This document shows, piece by piece, positions 9,238 to 19,345 of a stretch of DNA of 64,000 bases. The notes under the pieces were generated by a model. It saw only the letters and a program-made list of their open reading frames with translations, ran no database searches and was not told where the DNA came from. Position numbers and translations under genes: made by a program. The stretch covers positions 627,781 to 691,780 of the forward strand of contig NZ_KB900609.1 of NCBI RefSeq assembly GCF_000379105.1. Reading direction: 5' to 3'. This DNA is from Methylobacterium sp. WSM2598 (GTDB lineage: Bacteria; Pseudomonadota; Alphaproteobacteria; Rhizobiales; Beijerinckiaceae). Numbering within the stretch: position 1 is the first letter of the stretch; each line of letters begins with the position of its first letter.

Positions 9238-10686
9238 TCAGAACAGGGAGCGGGCGGCCGTCCCGGCCGCCGCCACCAGCGGGGCCGGGACGATCCAGAA
9301 CAGGATCACCACCACGCTCGACGCGGCGAGCACGATCCGCAGGCCCGGGGCCATCGGCTCGTAGGATTCCTGCGGCTCGTCGAAGTACATCACCTTGACG
9401 ATGCGCAGGTAGTAGTAGGCCCCGACCACGCTGGTCACCACGCCGATCACCGCCAGCGTGACCAGCCCCGCCTTGATGGCCGCCGCGAAGACGTAGAACT
9501 TGGCGAAGAAGCCGGCCAGCGGCGGGATGCCGGCGAGCGAGAACATCATCATGGCGAGGCAGAAGGCCAGCCAGGGATGGGTGCGCGACAGGCCCGACAG
9601 GTCGTCGATCGTGTCGAACATCCGGTTGCCGCGCCGCAGCGCCAGGATGATCGCGAAGGCGCCGAGCGTCATGGCGAGGTAGATCGCCATGTAGATGACG
9701 ACGCCGCGCACGCCCTCCTCGGTGCCGGCGGCGAGCCCGATCAGCGCGTAGCCGACATTGCCGATGGAGGAATAGGCCATCAGGCGCTTGAGGTTGCGCT
9801 GGCCGATGGCGGCGAAGGAGCCCAGCAGCATCGACGCGATCGCGATGAACACCATGATCTGGCGCCACTCCTCGACCACGCCCGGGAAGGCGCCCACGAA
9901 GACCCGCACGGTCATCGCCATGGCGGCCATCTTGGGCGCCGAGGCGAAGAAGGCCGTGACCGGGGTCGGCGCGCCCTCGTAGACGTCGGGCGTCCACATG
10001 TGGAACGGCACCGCCGCGAGCTTGAAGGCCACGCCGGCCGCCACGAAGACGATGCCGAGCACGAGGCCGAGATTGACCTGGGTCTCGCGCAGGGCGGTGA
10101 CGATGCCCGGGAAGGACACGCTCCCGGTGAAGCCGTAGACCAGCGAGGCGCCGTAGAGCAGCATGCCGGAGGACAGCGCCCCGAGGACGAAGTACTTCAG
10201 GCCGGCCTCGGTCGAGCGCACGTCGTCGCGGTGGAAGGAGGCGATGACGTAGGCGGCGAGCGATTGCAGTTCCAGGCCGAGATAGAGGCCGATCAGGTCG
10301 TTGGCCGAGGCCATGATCAGCATCCCGATCGACGACAGCACGATCAGGATCGGGTACTCGAAGCGGGCGATGCGCGCGCGGTTGAACAGGTCCTGGGCCA
10401 GCAGCAGGGCGGCGAGGGAGCCGATCAGGGTCAGCGACTTCATCACCCGGGCGAAGGGATCGACCACGAAGGAGCCGTTGAAGGTGGTGACCTTGGCGGC
10501 GAAGGGCTGGGTCAGGACGCTGAACAGCGCGACGATCAGCACGATGATGGCGCCGACCGTGACGCCCTCCGCGGAGCGCTCGCCCCGGAAGGCGCCGTAG
10601 AGGATCAGCGCCAGGGCGCCGAGCGCGAGGATCAGCTCCGGCAGGGCCGGCCCGAGGGACGGCATGACGATCTGGGCGGCGTTCAT
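9238..10686 (-). CDS. nuoN: NADH-quinone oxidoreductase subunit N
   Basis: This 482-residue inner-membrane antiporter-like subunit is part of the proton-pumping arm of complex I. It has about fourteen hydrophobic helices. Key parts are YLGLELQSLAAYVIASF (with the conserved Glu of TM5), GLKYFVLGALSSGMLLYG (family Lys), FKLAAVPFHMWTPDVYEGAPTPVTA split over the TM7-8 loop, and LMAYSSIGNVGYAL. It is the last nuo gene in the transcript, 9 bp after nuoM and 9 bp before birA, and is full length. Confidence 0.97.
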   Translation of the reverse strand: MNAAQIVMPSLGPALPELILALGALALILYGAFRGERSAEGVTVGAIIVLIVALFSVLTQPFAAKVTTFNGSFVVDPFARVMKSLTLIGSLAALLLAQDLFNRARIARFEYPILIVLSSIGMLIMASANDLIGLYLGLELQSLAAYVIASFHRDDVRSTEAGLKYFVLGALSSGMLLYGASLVYGFTGSVSFPGIVTALRETQVNLGLVLGIVFVAAGVAFKLAAVPFHMWTPDVYEGAPTPVTAFFASAPKMAAMAMTVRVFVGAFPGVVEEWRQIMVFIAIASMLLGSFAAIGQRNLKRLMAYSSIGNVGYALIGLAAGTEEGVRGVVIYMAIYLAMTLGAFAIILALRRGNRMFDTIDDLSGLSRTHPWLAFCLAMMMFSLAGIPPLAGFFAKFYVFAAAIKAGLVTLAVIGVVTSVVGAYYYLRIVKVMYFDEPQESYEPMAPGLRIVLAASSVVVILFWIVPAPLVAAAGTAARSLF

Positions 10687-10695
10687 CGGGGATCT

Positions 10696-12216
10696 CTAAT
10701 GCGCGACCGGGAGCGCCGCGGCGGCGGTCTGGGTCGAGGAGAGGGCGGCCCGCAGGCCCTGCATCAGGGCCTCGGTGGAGGGGGCGAAGGTGTCGAGGAT
10801 CGGGCTCGGGTGGAAGCCGTAGTAGATCGTCAGCACCACCAGCGGGGCGAGGATCGCCATCTCGCGCCGGTCGAGGTCGGCGATGTCCCGCAGGCTCGGC
10901 TTGTCGAGCTTGCCGTAGATCACCCGGGCGAACAGCCAGAGCGCGTAGGCCGCCGACAGGATGATGCCGAAGACGGAGAAGAACGACACCATCGGGTTGG
11001 CCCGGAAGGCGCCGAGCATCGACAGGAACTCGCCGACGAAGCCCGAGGTGCCGGGCAGGCCGACATTCGCCATGGTGAAGACCATCATGGCCACCGCGTA
11101 GAGCGGCATCCGGTTCACGAGCCCGCCATAGGCGGCGATCTCGCGGGTGTGCATCCGGTCGTAGATGACGCCGACGCACAGGAAGAGCGCGCCCGACACG
11201 ATGCCGTGCGAGATCATCAGGAACAGCGCGCCCTGGATGCCCTGCTCGGTCATCGTGAACAGGCCGAGGGTGACGAAGCCCATATGCGCCACCGACGAGT
11301 AGGCGATGAGCTTCTTGATGTCGGTCTGCACCAGCGCGACCAGCGAGGTGTAGATGATGGCGACGATCGAGAGCGCGAAGACCAGCGGCGCGAACAGGTG
11401 CGAGGCGTCCGGGAACATCGGCAGCGAGACCCGGATGAAGCCGTAGCCGCCCATCTTCAGGAGGATGCCCGCCAGGATCACCGAGCCGGCGGTCGGCGCC
11501 TCGACGTGGGCGTCGGGGAGCCAGGTATGGACCGGCCACATCGGCATCTTCACCGCGAACGAGGCGAAGAAGGCCAGCCACAGCCAGGTCTGCAACCCGG
11601 TCGGGAACCGGTGCTGCAGCAGGGTCGGGATGTCGGTGGTGCCGGCCTGCCAGTACATGGCCAGGATCGCCAGCAGCATCAGCACCGAGCCGAGCAGCGT
11701 GTACAGGAAGAACTTGAACGAGGCGTAGATCCGGCGCTTGCCGCCCCAGATACCGATGATCAGGAACATCGGGATCAGGCCGGCCTCGAAGAACAGGTAG
11801 AACAGCACGAGGTCCAGCGCGCAGAACACGCCGATCATCGTGGTCTCGAGCACCAGGAAGGCGACGAAGTACTCCTTCACCCGATGCCCGATCGCGTGCC
11901 AGGAGGCCGCGATGCAGAAGGGCATCAGGAAGGTGGTGAGGAGCAGGAGCGGCATCGAGAAGCCGTCGACGCCGAGCTTGAAGCGGATCGACTCGGTCAG
12001 CCAAGCGTGGCTCTCGACGAGCTGGAAGGCCGCGGTCGAGGAATCGTAGCGCCCCCAGGCGACCAGGGAGAGCAGGAAGGTCGCCACCGTGGCGGCGAGC
12101 GCCGCCCAGCGGGCGTTGCGCTGCACCCCCTCCTCGTCGCCCTGCAGGGTGAGGATGAAGGCGGCGCCGACGAGGGGCAGGATGAGGAGGCCGGAGAGGA
12201 TCCCGAGGCCGAACAT
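10696..12216 (-). CDS. nuoM: NADH-quinone oxidoreductase subunit M
   Basis: This 506-residue antiporter-like membrane subunit of complex I shows the conserved stretch [20 protein letters not shown] (functional Glu in TM5), [14 protein letters not shown], the TM7-8 region [20 protein letters not shown], the Lys-bearing [15 protein letters not shown], and the C-terminal helices. Length is close to other alphaproteobacterial NuoM. It lies between nuoL (40 bp) and nuoN (9 bp) on the minus strand. Confidence 0.97.
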   Translation of the reverse strand: MFGLGILSGLLILPLVGAAFILTLQGDEEGVQRNARWAALAATVATFLLSLVAWGRYDSSTAAFQLVESHAWLTESIRFKLGVDGFSMPLLLLTTFLMPFCIAASWHAIGHRVKEYFVAFLVLETTMIGVFCALDLVLFYLFFEAGLIPMFLIIGIWGGKRRIYASFKFFLYTLLGSVLMLLAILAMYWQAGTTDIPTLLQHRFPTGLQTWLWLAFFASFAVKMPMWPVHTWLPDAHVEAPTAGSVILAGILLKMGGYGFIRVSLPMFPDASHLFAPLVFALSIVAIIYTSLVALVQTDIKKLIAYSSVAHMGFVTLGLFTMTEQGIQGALFLMISHGIVSGALFLCVGVIYDRMHTREIAAYGGLVNRMPLYAVAMMVFTMANVGLPGTSGFVGEFLSMLGAFRANPMVSFFSVFGIILSAAYALWLFARVIYGKLDKPSLRDIADLDRREMAILAPLVVLTIYYGFHPSPILDTFAPSTEALMQGLRAALSSTQTAAAALPVAH

Positions 12217-12256
12217 CAGACGCGTCTCCGGTCGATGGGGAGGAGGCGGGCGGTCA

Positions 12257-14371
12257 TCAATGGGCGCCGACGCCGTTCAGGAGGTACCAGCTCACCAGGG
12301 CGGCGACGCCGACGAGCATCACGAAGGCGTAGTGGTAGACGTAGCCGGTCTGCAGGCGCACGACGCCGCGGGTCACGTCGACCACCCGGGCCGCGATGCC
12401 GTTCGGCCCGAGCCCGTCGATGATCGCGCCGTCGCCGACCTTCCACAGGAACTCGCCGAAGCCCTTCGCCGGGCGCACGAAGATCCGGTCGTAGATCTCG
12501 TCGAAGTACCACTTGTTGAGCAGGAAGCGGTACAGCAGCGGCTGGCTCTCGGCGAGCTGGTTCGGCAGTTCCGGCCGGCGCAGATACATCCAGTAGGCGA
12601 GCAGGAAGCCGAGCACCAGCATCACGAAGGGCGAGGCCGAGACCCAGGCCGGGGCCTCGTGGATCGCGTGCATGATGTGGTTGTCGGGGGAATGCGCGAG
12701 GGCGCCCTTCCAGAACTCGTCCATGCCCTCGCCGATGAAGCGGTTCTTGAACACCAGGCCGGCGAAGACCGCGCCGAGGGCCAGCAGGGCGAGCGGGATC
12801 GTCATCACCCGCGGGCTCTCGTGCGGCACGTGGGCGTGGTGGTCGCCGTGATGCTCAAGGTCCGAGTGCGAGACGGGCTCGACGTCGTGGCCCTTGTCGT
12901 CGTGGGCGACGCCCTCGTGGTGGCCCGGCGCCCCATCCGCCTCCTGCGTGTGGGCGGCGACCGCGTGGTGGGCATCGCCGCGGGCGCCGCCGTGGTGGGC
13001 GTCCGCGTGGGCGTGCTGCCAGCGGGCCGGTCCCTCGAAGGTGAGGAAGTACAGGCGCCAGGAATAGAACGAGGTGAAGAAGGCCGCGACCACCGTCGCC
13101 AGGAAGGCCAGCACGTGGCCCGGCCGGGTCGACATGTAGGCCGCCTCGATGATCGCGTCCTTCGAGTAGTAGCCGGCCGTGAACGGGAAGCCGATCAGCG
13201 CCAGCGTCCCGATCGTCATCATCAGGCTGGTGAAGGGGATGTAGCGGCGCAGGGCGCCCATGTTCCGCATGTCCTGCTCGTGGTGCATCGCGTGGATGAC
13301 CGAGCCGGCGCCGAGGAACAGCAGCGCCTTGAAGAAGGCGTGGGTGAAGAGGTGGAACATGCCGGCCGCGTAGGCGCCGACCCCGAGCGCCACGAACATG
13401 TAGCCGAGCTGCGAGCAGGTCGAGTAGGCGATGACCCGCTTGATGTCGTTCTGGACCAGGCCGACCGTCGCGGCGAAGAAGGCCGTGATGCCGCCGATCA
13501 CGGTGACGACGGTGAGCGCCGCCGGCGCCGCCTCGAAGAGGGGCGAGAGCCGCGCCACCATGAACACGCCGGCCGTCACCATGGTGGCGGCGTGGATCAG
13601 GGCCGAGACCGGGGTCGGGCCCTCCATGGCGTCGGGCAGCCAGGTATGCAGCAGGAACTGCGCCGACTTGCCCATCGCGCCCATGAACAGCAGCAGGCAG
13701 GCGAGCGTGAGCGCGTTCCAGTCGGTGCCGAGGAAGTGGAAGCCCGCATCCTTCACCTCGGCGACGCGCGGGAAGATCCCGTCGAAGGCGACCGAGCCGA
13801 ACAGCACGAAGACCAGGAAGATGCCGAGGGAGAAGCCGAAATCGCCGACCCGGTTGACGATGAAGGCCTTCATCGCGGCGGCGTTGGCCGAGGGCTTCTC
13901 GTACCAGAACCCGATCAGCAGGTAGGAGGCGAGGCCGACGCCCTCCCAGCCGAAGAACATCTGCACGAGGTTGTCGGCCGTCACCAGCATCAGCATGGCG
14001 AAGGTGAACAGCGACAGGTAGGCGAAGAAGCGCGGCCGGTGCGGATCCTCCTCCATGTAGCCCATGGAATAGAGGTGCACGAGCGACGACACGCTGGTGA
14101 CGACGACCAGCATCACCACGGTGAGCGTGTCGGCCCGGAACGCCCAGTCGACGACGAGGTCGCCGGCCGAGAACCAATGCGCGACCTGGATCCGGGTCGC
14201 CCCGTGCCCCTCCCCGGCCGTGACTTCGAAGAAGGCCACCCAGGACAGGAGCGCGGCGAAAAACAGGATCGAGGTGGTGACGACCTCGCTCGCCTTGGCC
14301 CCGATCCGGCGGCCGAACAGGCCGGCGATGAGGGAGCCGATGAGGGGCAGGAAGACGATCGCGTGGTACAT
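12257..14371 (-). CDS. nuoL: NADH-quinone oxidoreductase subunit L with His-rich insertion
   Basis: This 704-residue distal proton-pumping subunit of complex I is longer than the approximately 610-residue enterobacterial protein. The core is normal: [62 protein letters not shown], and the long amphipathic C-terminal helix with [13 protein letters not shown]. The excess comes mainly from a loop of about 70 residues after [11 protein letters not shown] that contains about 18 histidines with Asp/Glu/Gly (DNA about 12815-13030). The loop precedes a further hydrophobic helix. It lies 56 bp after nuoK in the operon. Confidence 0.97.
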   Translation of the reverse strand: MYHAIVFLPLIGSLIAGLFGRRIGAKASEVVTTSILFFAALLSWVAFFEVTAGEGHGATRIQVAHWFSAGDLVVDWAFRADTLTVVMLVVVTSVSSLVHLYSMGYMEEDPHRPRFFAYLSLFTFAMLMLVTADNLVQMFFGWEGVGLASYLLIGFWYEKPSANAAAMKAFIVNRVGDFGFSLGIFLVFVLFGSVAFDGIFPRVAEVKDAGFHFLGTDWNALTLACLLLFMGAMGKSAQFLLHTWLPDAMEGPTPVSALIHAATMVTAGVFMVARLSPLFEAAPAALTVVTVIGGITAFFAATVGLVQNDIKRVIAYSTCSQLGYMFVALGVGAYAAGMFHLFTHAFFKALLFLGAGSVIHAMHHEQDMRNMGALRRYIPFTSLMMTIGTLALIGFPFTAGYYSKDAIIEAAYMSTRPGHVLAFLATVVAAFFTSFYSWRLYFLTFEGPARWQHAHADAHHGGARGDAHHAVAAHTQEADGAPGHHEGVAHDDKGHDVEPVSHSDLEHHGDHHAHVPHESPRVMTIPLALLALGAVFAGLVFKNRFIGEGMDEFWKGALAHSPDNHIMHAIHEAPAWVSASPFVMLVLGFLLAYWMYLRRPELPNQLAESQPLLYRFLLNKWYFDEIYDRIFVRPAKGFGEFLWKVGDGAIIDGLGPNGIAARVVDVTRGVVRLQTGYVYHYAFVMLVGVAALVSWYLLNGVGAH

Positions 14372-14427
14372 GCTCGGGGTCCGGCCTCGGGGCTACGGCT
14401 CGGGGTTCAGTGGGGGCGGGGGAGTCC

Positions 14428-14733
14428 TCAGCCCTTCATCATGTTGACGTCCTCGACCGCGATCGAGCCGCGGTTGCGGAAGAACACCACCAGGATCGCG
14501 AGGCCGATCGCCGCCTCGGCGGCCGCCACCGTCAGCACGAACAGGGCGAAGACCTGCCCGACGATGTCGCCCAGGTGGGTCGAGAACGCGACGAGGTTGA
14601 TGTTCACGGCGAGCAGGATCAGCTCGACGCACATCAGGATCACGATCACGTTCTTGCGGTTGATGAAGATGCCGAGCACGCCGAGCGTGAACAGGATCGC
14701 CGCGACCGTGAGGTAATGGCTCAAACCGATCAT
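14428..14733 (-). CDS. nuoK: NADH-quinone oxidoreductase subunit K
   Basis: This 101-residue membrane subunit of complex I has three helices. Conserved glutamates lie in [18 protein letters not shown] and in [21 protein letters not shown], both essential for proton transfer in the family. It starts with [18 protein letters not shown] and is the usual length. It lies between nuoJ (112 bp upstream) and nuoL. Confidence 0.97.
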   Translation of the reverse strand: MIGLSHYLTVAAILFTLGVLGIFINRKNVIVILMCVELILLAVNINLVAFSTHLGDIVGQVFALFVLTVAAAEAAIGLAILVVFFRNRGSIAVEDVNMMKG

Positions 14734-14845
14734 CTGTCTGCCTCTCGGCCGGGCTGCGGCCGTCTCGAATCAGCGTGCCGTCGCGGCGGCGCGGCGCCCC
14801 TTCCCGGCGCGGGAGAGGGGGGCCGGACCGTGCCCGGTCCCGCCG

Positions 14846-15466
14846 TCACACCTCGACGCCCTGGCGCGTCGGCACCTTGCGCAGCTCGACCGCCAGGGCC
14901 TGGGTGCGCGCGTTCTGCACCGCGATGTCCTGGCGCTTCACGCCGGGCCGGTCGCGCAGCGTCAGCACGATCGCGCCGATCATCGCGACGAGCAGGATCA
15001 GGCCGGCAATCTGGAAGAAGAAGAAGTAGTTGGTGTAGAGAACCAGGCCGAGCGCCTGCGTGTTGGTGATCTGCTCGCCGCCGGGCGCCACCGCGAGGGG
15101 CGCGTGGACGAGACCCGGATCGATTGCCCAGGAGCCGACCACCAGCAGGAGCTCGATCAGGAACACGGCGCCGATCAGCGCGCCGACCGGCAGGTAGTCC
15201 TGGAAGCCCTGGCGCAGCTCGGCGAAGTCCACGTCGAGCATCATCACCACGAAGAGGAACAGCACCGCCACCGCGCCGACGTAGACGACCACCAGGATCA
15301 TCGCCAGGAACTCGGCGCCCATCAGCACGAACAGGCCGGCCGCGTTCACGAAGGCGAGGATCAGGAACAGGACCGAGGTGACCGGGTTGCGGGCGGCGAT
15401 CACCACGAGGCCCGAGGCGACCGTGATCGCGGCGAAGAGGTAGAAGAAGGCGGCGGCTGCGGTCAT
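14846..15466 (-). CDS. nuoJ: NADH-quinone oxidoreductase subunit J
   Basis: This 206-residue membrane subunit of complex I has five helices. The pi-bulge helix motif appears in FLAMILVVVYVGAVAVLFLFVVMML, the conserved TM3 of NuoJ/ND6. A periplasmic loop and a last helix (FFFFQIAGLILLVAMIGAIVL) follow, then a cytoplasmic tail with RDRPGVKRQDIAVQNAR. The gap to upstream nuoI is unusually long for this operon (about 209 bp) and contains a possible promoter. Confidence 0.96.
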   Translation of the reverse strand: MTAAAAFFYLFAAITVASGLVVIAARNPVTSVLFLILAFVNAAGLFVLMGAEFLAMILVVVYVGAVAVLFLFVVMMLDVDFAELRQGFQDYLPVGALIGAVFLIELLLVVGSWAIDPGLVHAPLAVAPGGEQITNTQALGLVLYTNYFFFFQIAGLILLVAMIGAIVLTLRDRPGVKRQDIAVQNARTQALAVELRKVPTRQGVEV

Positions 15467-15541
15467 GCGGTGAACTCACGCCGCCTCGCGGCGGTCTCCT
15501 GCCTGGTGCCGATGAGCGACCCCCGGTTCCCCGGCGGCCCG

Positions 15542-15570
15542 TCTATAGATCCCGCTCCCGCGGCGCACAA
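15542..15570 (-). promoter_or_regulatory. Possible internal promoter upstream of nuoJ
   Basis: Reading on the minus strand, TTGTGC (complement of 15565-15570) is followed after 17 bp by TATAGA (complement of 15542-15547), about 75 bp before the nuoJ start. It lies in the largest gap inside the nuo operon (15467-15675), which otherwise contains no gene. The match is partial (3/6 and 4/6), so this is a suggestion only. Confidence 0.3.
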
Positions 15571-15675
15571 CGGGAAAGCCCGCCGCGGAGGCGAATGGTC
15601 GGCGTCGCGCGGCGAATGGCGGGCGGGACGACCCTCCGGAGCCTCGGCGGGCGCCGCGTCGGCCCGTCGCTCGCC

Positions 15676-16164
15676 TCAGCGATAGGGTGCGTCCGCGGCG
15701 ATGTTGCGCGCGATCTCGCGCTCCCAGCGGTCGCCGTTCGCGAGCAGCCGCTGCTTGTCGTAGAGCAGCTCCTCGCGGGTCTCGACCGAGAACTCGAAGT
15801 TCGGGCCCTCGACGATGGCGTCCACCGGGCAGGCCTCCTGGCACATGCCGCAATAGATGCACTTCACCATGTCGATGTCGTAGCGGGTGGTGCGGCGGGT
15901 GCCGTCATTGCGGCGCGGCCCGGCCTCGATGGTGATGGCCTGGGCCGGGCAGACCGCCTCGCAGAGCTTGCAGGCGATGCAGCGCTCCTCGCCGTTGGGG
16001 TACCGGCGCAGCGCGTGCTCGCCGCGGAAGCGCGGCGAGCGGTGGCCCATCTCGAAGGGGTAGTTGATCGTCGCCTTCGGCTTGAACAGGTAGCGCATGG
16101 CGAGGGCGAACCCCGACACGAACTCCTTCAGCAGCAGGCTGCGGGCGACCTGATCGAGCCTCAT
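15676..16164 (-). CDS. nuoI: NADH-quinone oxidoreductase subunit I
   Basis: This 162-residue peripheral-arm protein of complex I carries iron-sulfur clusters N6a and N6b. Two complete ferredoxin motifs are visible: [17 protein letters not shown] and [20 protein letters not shown]. The N-terminal amphipathic segment ([19 protein letters not shown]) associates with the membrane. The protein is full length and typical of alphaproteobacteria and mitochondrial TYKY/NDUFS8. It starts 22 bp after nuoH. Confidence 0.98.
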   Translation of the reverse strand: MRLDQVARSLLLKEFVSGFALAMRYLFKPKATINYPFEMGHRSPRFRGEHALRRYPNGEERCIACKLCEAVCPAQAITIEAGPRRNDGTRRTTRYDIDMVKCIYCGMCQEACPVDAIVEGPNFEFSVETREELLYDKQRLLANGDRWEREIARNIAADAPYR

Positions 16165-16186
16165 CGCTCAATCTCCAATGCGGGGT

Positions 16187-17209
16187 TCAGGAGACCGGCG
16201 CGAGGCCGGTCACTTTCAGGACGAAGGCGACGACGAAGACCATGATGAGCGAGAGCGGGAGGAAGACCTTCCAGCCGAGCCGCATGAGCTGGTCGTAGCG
16301 GTAGCGGGGGACCATCGCCTTGACCATGGCGATCAGGAAGAACAGGAAGCTCGCCTTCAGGGTGAACCAGATCACGCCCGGCACCCAGGTGAACGGCGCG
16401 AAGGGGATCGGCGAGAGCCAGCCGCCCATGAACAGGATCGTGCCGAGCGCGCACATGGTGATGATCGCCACGTACTCGCCGAGCATGAACAGCAGGTACG
16501 GGGTCGAGGAATACTCGACCATGTAGCCCGCCACGAGCTCCGATTCGGCCTCCGGCAGGTCGAAGGGCGGGCGGTTCGTCTCGGCCAGCGCCGACACGAA
16601 GAACACCGCGAACATCGGGAACAGCCAGAGCCAGTACCAGCCGAAGATCCCGAGCGCGGTGTCCTGCGCGCGGACGATCTGCGAGAGGTTGAGGGAGCCC
16701 GCGCACATCAGCACGGTGATGATCACGAAGCCGAGCGACACCTCGTAGGACACCATCTGGGCGGCCGAGCGGAGCGCGCCCAGGAAGGCGTATTTCGAGT
16801 TCGAGGCCCAGCCGCCCATGATCACGCCGTAGACGCCGAGCGACGAGATCGCGAAGATGTAGATGATGCCGACGTTGATGTCGGCGATCGCCCAGTTATC
16901 CGCCAGCGGGATCACCGCCCAGGCCGAGAGCGCCAGGGTCGCGAAGCCGAACGGCGCCAGCAGGTAGAGCGCCTTGTTGGCGCCCGCCGGGATGACCGGC
17001 TCCTTGATCACGAACTTCAGCAGGTCGGCGAAGGACTGGAACAGGCCCCAGGGGCCGACCACGTTCGGGCCGCGCCGCAGCTGCACCGCCGCCCAGATCT
17101 TCCGGTCGGCGAGGAGCGCGTAGGCGATGAAGACGAGGAGCGCGACCAGCAGCACCACGCTCTTCAGCGCGACGAGGCCGACCGTCAGCAGGATGTCGGT
17201 GACGCTCAT
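16187..17209 (-). CDS. nuoH: NADH-quinone oxidoreductase subunit H
   Basis: This 340-residue membrane subunit forms the quinone-binding chamber with NuoB and NuoD. Signatures are [36 protein letters not shown] (quoted in two parts of the family block), the acidic loop [20 protein letters not shown], and [19 protein letters not shown]. Eight helices are expected. It lies between nuoG (20 bp) and nuoI (22 bp). Confidence 0.97.
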   Translation of the reverse strand: MSVTDILLTVGLVALKSVVLLVALLVFIAYALLADRKIWAAVQLRRGPNVVGPWGLFQSFADLLKFVIKEPVIPAGANKALYLLAPFGFATLALSAWAVIPLADNWAIADINVGIIYIFAISSLGVYGVIMGGWASNSKYAFLGALRSAAQMVSYEVSLGFVIITVLMCAGSLNLSQIVRAQDTALGIFGWYWLWLFPMFAVFFVSALAETNRPPFDLPEAESELVAGYMVEYSSTPYLLFMLGEYVAIITMCALGTILFMGGWLSPIPFAPFTWVPGVIWFTLKASFLFFLIAMVKAMVPRYRYDQLMRLGWKVFLPLSLIMVFVVAFVLKVTGLAPVS

Positions 17210-17229
17210 GGGGTGGTCCTATCGCGGTC

Positions 17230-19311
17230 CTACTCGGCGGCCTGGAGCACGCGCTCGCGGGCGAGCCCCGAGCATTCCGCCAGCACCCGGGAGGCGCGGG
17301 CGATCGGGTTGGTGAGGTAGAAGTCGAGGATCGGGCTGCGGAACGGCTCCCGGCCCGGCTCGCCGCCGAGGGCCGCGAGGCTCGCGAGCGCCGCGCCGGC
17401 GTCCTGCCCGGCGACCGAATCCAGCGCCGCGAGGTGCGGGTGGTCGGCGTAGAGGGCGCGGCGCAGCTGCGCCAGCGAGTCGAAGGGCAGGCGCTGGCCG
17501 AGCGGCTCCGACAGGGCGCGCAGGATCGCCCAATCCTCGCGCGCGTCGCCCGGCGGGAACCCGGAGCGGTTGGCGAGTTGCGGACGGCCCTCCGTGTTCA
17601 CGTAGGTCCCCGACTTCTCCGTGTAGGCGGCCCCCGGCAGGATCACGTCGGCCCGGTGGGCGCCGCGATCCCCGTGCGTGCCCTGGTAGATCACGAAGGC
17701 GCCCGGGGCGACCTCCACCTCATCGGCGCCGAGGTTGTAGAGCACGTCGAGGGCGCCCGGCGCCGTCATCGCGGCGAAGTCGAGCCCGCCCTCCCCCGGC
17801 ACGACGCCGAGATCGAGGGCGCCGACGCGCGCCGCCGCGACCTGCAGCACCCCGAAGCCGGTCCAGCCCTCCGTCACGGCGCCGATGCTCCGCGCGTAGG
17901 AGGCGGCCGCCGCCAGGATGGCGCGCCCGTCCGGGCGGGCGAGCGCCCCGATCCCGACGATGACGAGCGGGCGCTCGGCCTTGCCCAGCACCTCCGCGAA
18001 GCTGTGCCGCCCGGCCGCGAGCTCCGCCAGCGTCTCCGGGCCGGCGCCCAGATAGGTGTGCGGGTAGGTCAGGTCGGTGGGCTCGCCGATCAGCCCGACC
18101 GGCAGCGGCGCCATGCGCCAGCGCTTGCGCAGCCGCACGTTGAGGAGCGAGCCTTCGAGGCGCGGATTGGCCCCGACGAGCAGCACCGCGTCCGCCTGCT
18201 CGATCCCCGCGATGGTGGGGTTGAACGTGTAGGCGGCCCGGCCCCAGGCCGGATCGAACGGCGCGCCGTCCTGGCGGCAATCGAGGTTGCGCACATTGAG
18301 CGCCGTCATCAGGCGCTTGAGCGCGTAGGTCTCCTCCACCGAGGCGAGGTCGCCCACGATCGCGCCGACGCGCGCGGGGTCGGCGCCCTTGAGCTTGGCC
18401 GCGATCGTCGCGAAGGCCTCGGCCCAGCCCGCCGGGCGCAGGCGCCCGTTCTCGCGGATGTAGGGCCGGTCGAGGCGCTGGAGCCGCAGCCCGTCCACCA
18501 CGTGGCGGGTCTTGTCGGAGATCCACTCCTCGTTGATGGCCTCGTTCACCCGGGGCTCGATCTGCATCACCTCGCGGCCGCGGGTATCGACCCGGATCGC
18601 GCAGCCGACCGCGTCCATCACGTCGACCGACTCGGTCTTGGACAATTCCCAGGGCCGCACGTTGTAGGATTGCGGCTTGTGCACGAGGGCCCCGACCGGG
18701 CAGAGGTCGGCGACGTTGCCCTGCAGCTCGGAGGCCATGGCCTGTTCGAGGTAGGAGGTGATCTCCATATCCTCGCCGCGCCCGATGGCGCCGAGATCCG
18801 GCACCCCCGCCACTTCCGCCAGGAAGCGCACGCAGCGGGTGCAGTGGATGCAGCGGTTCATCGCCGTGCGCACGAGCGGGCCGATGTACTTGTCCTCGAC
18901 CGCGCGCTTGTTCTCGCCGTAGCGGGTCGAATCGACCCCGTAGGCCATCGCCTGGTCCTGCAGGTCGCAATGGCCGCCCTGGTCGCAGATCGGGCAGTCG
19001 AGCGGGTGGTTGATGAGGAGGAACTCCATCACCCCCTCGCGCGCCTTCTTGGTCAGCGGCGACTTGGTCAGGACCTGCGGCGGCTCGCCGTTCGGGCCCG
19101 GCCGGCAGTCGCGCACGCCCCAGGCGCAGGAGGCCACCGGCTTCGGCGCGCCCTTCAGCTCGACGAGGCACATGCGGCAATTGCCGGCGATCGACAGCCG
19201 CTCGTGGAAGCAGAAGCGCGGGATCTCCGCGCCGGCCGCCTCGCAGGCCTGCAGCAGCGTGTAGTCCGGCGGGACATCGACCTCGGTGCCGTCGACGACG
19301 ATCTTGGTCAC
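17230..19311 (-). CDS. nuoG: NADH-quinone oxidoreductase subunit G
   Basis: This 693-residue peripheral subunit of complex I holds several iron-sulfur clusters. The N-terminal 2Fe-2S domain shows PRFCFHERLSIAGNCRMC and VASCAWG. The His-ligated 4Fe-4S motif is HPLDCPICDQGGHCDLQDQ, followed by NRCIHCTRCVRF and GNVADLCPVGALVHKPQ. A C-terminal molybdopterin-oxidoreductase-like domain without cofactor function follows; its active-site residues are degenerate, as usual. The length suits alphaproteobacterial and mitochondrial NDUFS1 rather than the approximately 900-residue enterobacterial form. It begins 34 bp after nuoF. Confidence 0.97.
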   Translation of the reverse strand: MTKIVVDGTEVDVPPDYTLLQACEAAGAEIPRFCFHERLSIAGNCRMCLVELKGAPKPVASCAWGVRDCRPGPNGEPPQVLTKSPLTKKAREGVMEFLLINHPLDCPICDQGGHCDLQDQAMAYGVDSTRYGENKRAVEDKYIGPLVRTAMNRCIHCTRCVRFLAEVAGVPDLGAIGRGEDMEITSYLEQAMASELQGNVADLCPVGALVHKPQSYNVRPWELSKTESVDVMDAVGCAIRVDTRGREVMQIEPRVNEAINEEWISDKTRHVVDGLRLQRLDRPYIRENGRLRPAGWAEAFATIAAKLKGADPARVGAIVGDLASVEETYALKRLMTALNVRNLDCRQDGAPFDPAWGRAAYTFNPTIAGIEQADAVLLVGANPRLEGSLLNVRLRKRWRMAPLPVGLIGEPTDLTYPHTYLGAGPETLAELAAGRHSFAEVLGKAERPLVIVGIGALARPDGRAILAAAASYARSIGAVTEGWTGFGVLQVAAARVGALDLGVVPGEGGLDFAAMTAPGALDVLYNLGADEVEVAPGAFVIYQGTHGDRGAHRADVILPGAAYTEKSGTYVNTEGRPQLANRSGFPPGDAREDWAILRALSEPLGQRLPFDSLAQLRRALYADHPHLAALDSVAGQDAGAALASLAALGGEPGREPFRSPILDFYLTNPIARASRVLAECSGLARERVLQAAE

Positions 19312-19345
19312 TGTGGTGTCTCCAGGCGTTCGCCGCGCGCGCCGC

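Noticed and set aside
6592..12423. A plus-strand open frame of 1943 codons across rnj, birA, nuoN and nuoM
   Set aside because: It is antisense to four conserved genes and its product is low-complexity Arg/Gly/Glu/His sequence; long antisense frames are expected at this GC content. The same applies to 12089-14716, 19286-23281 and 46813-50856.
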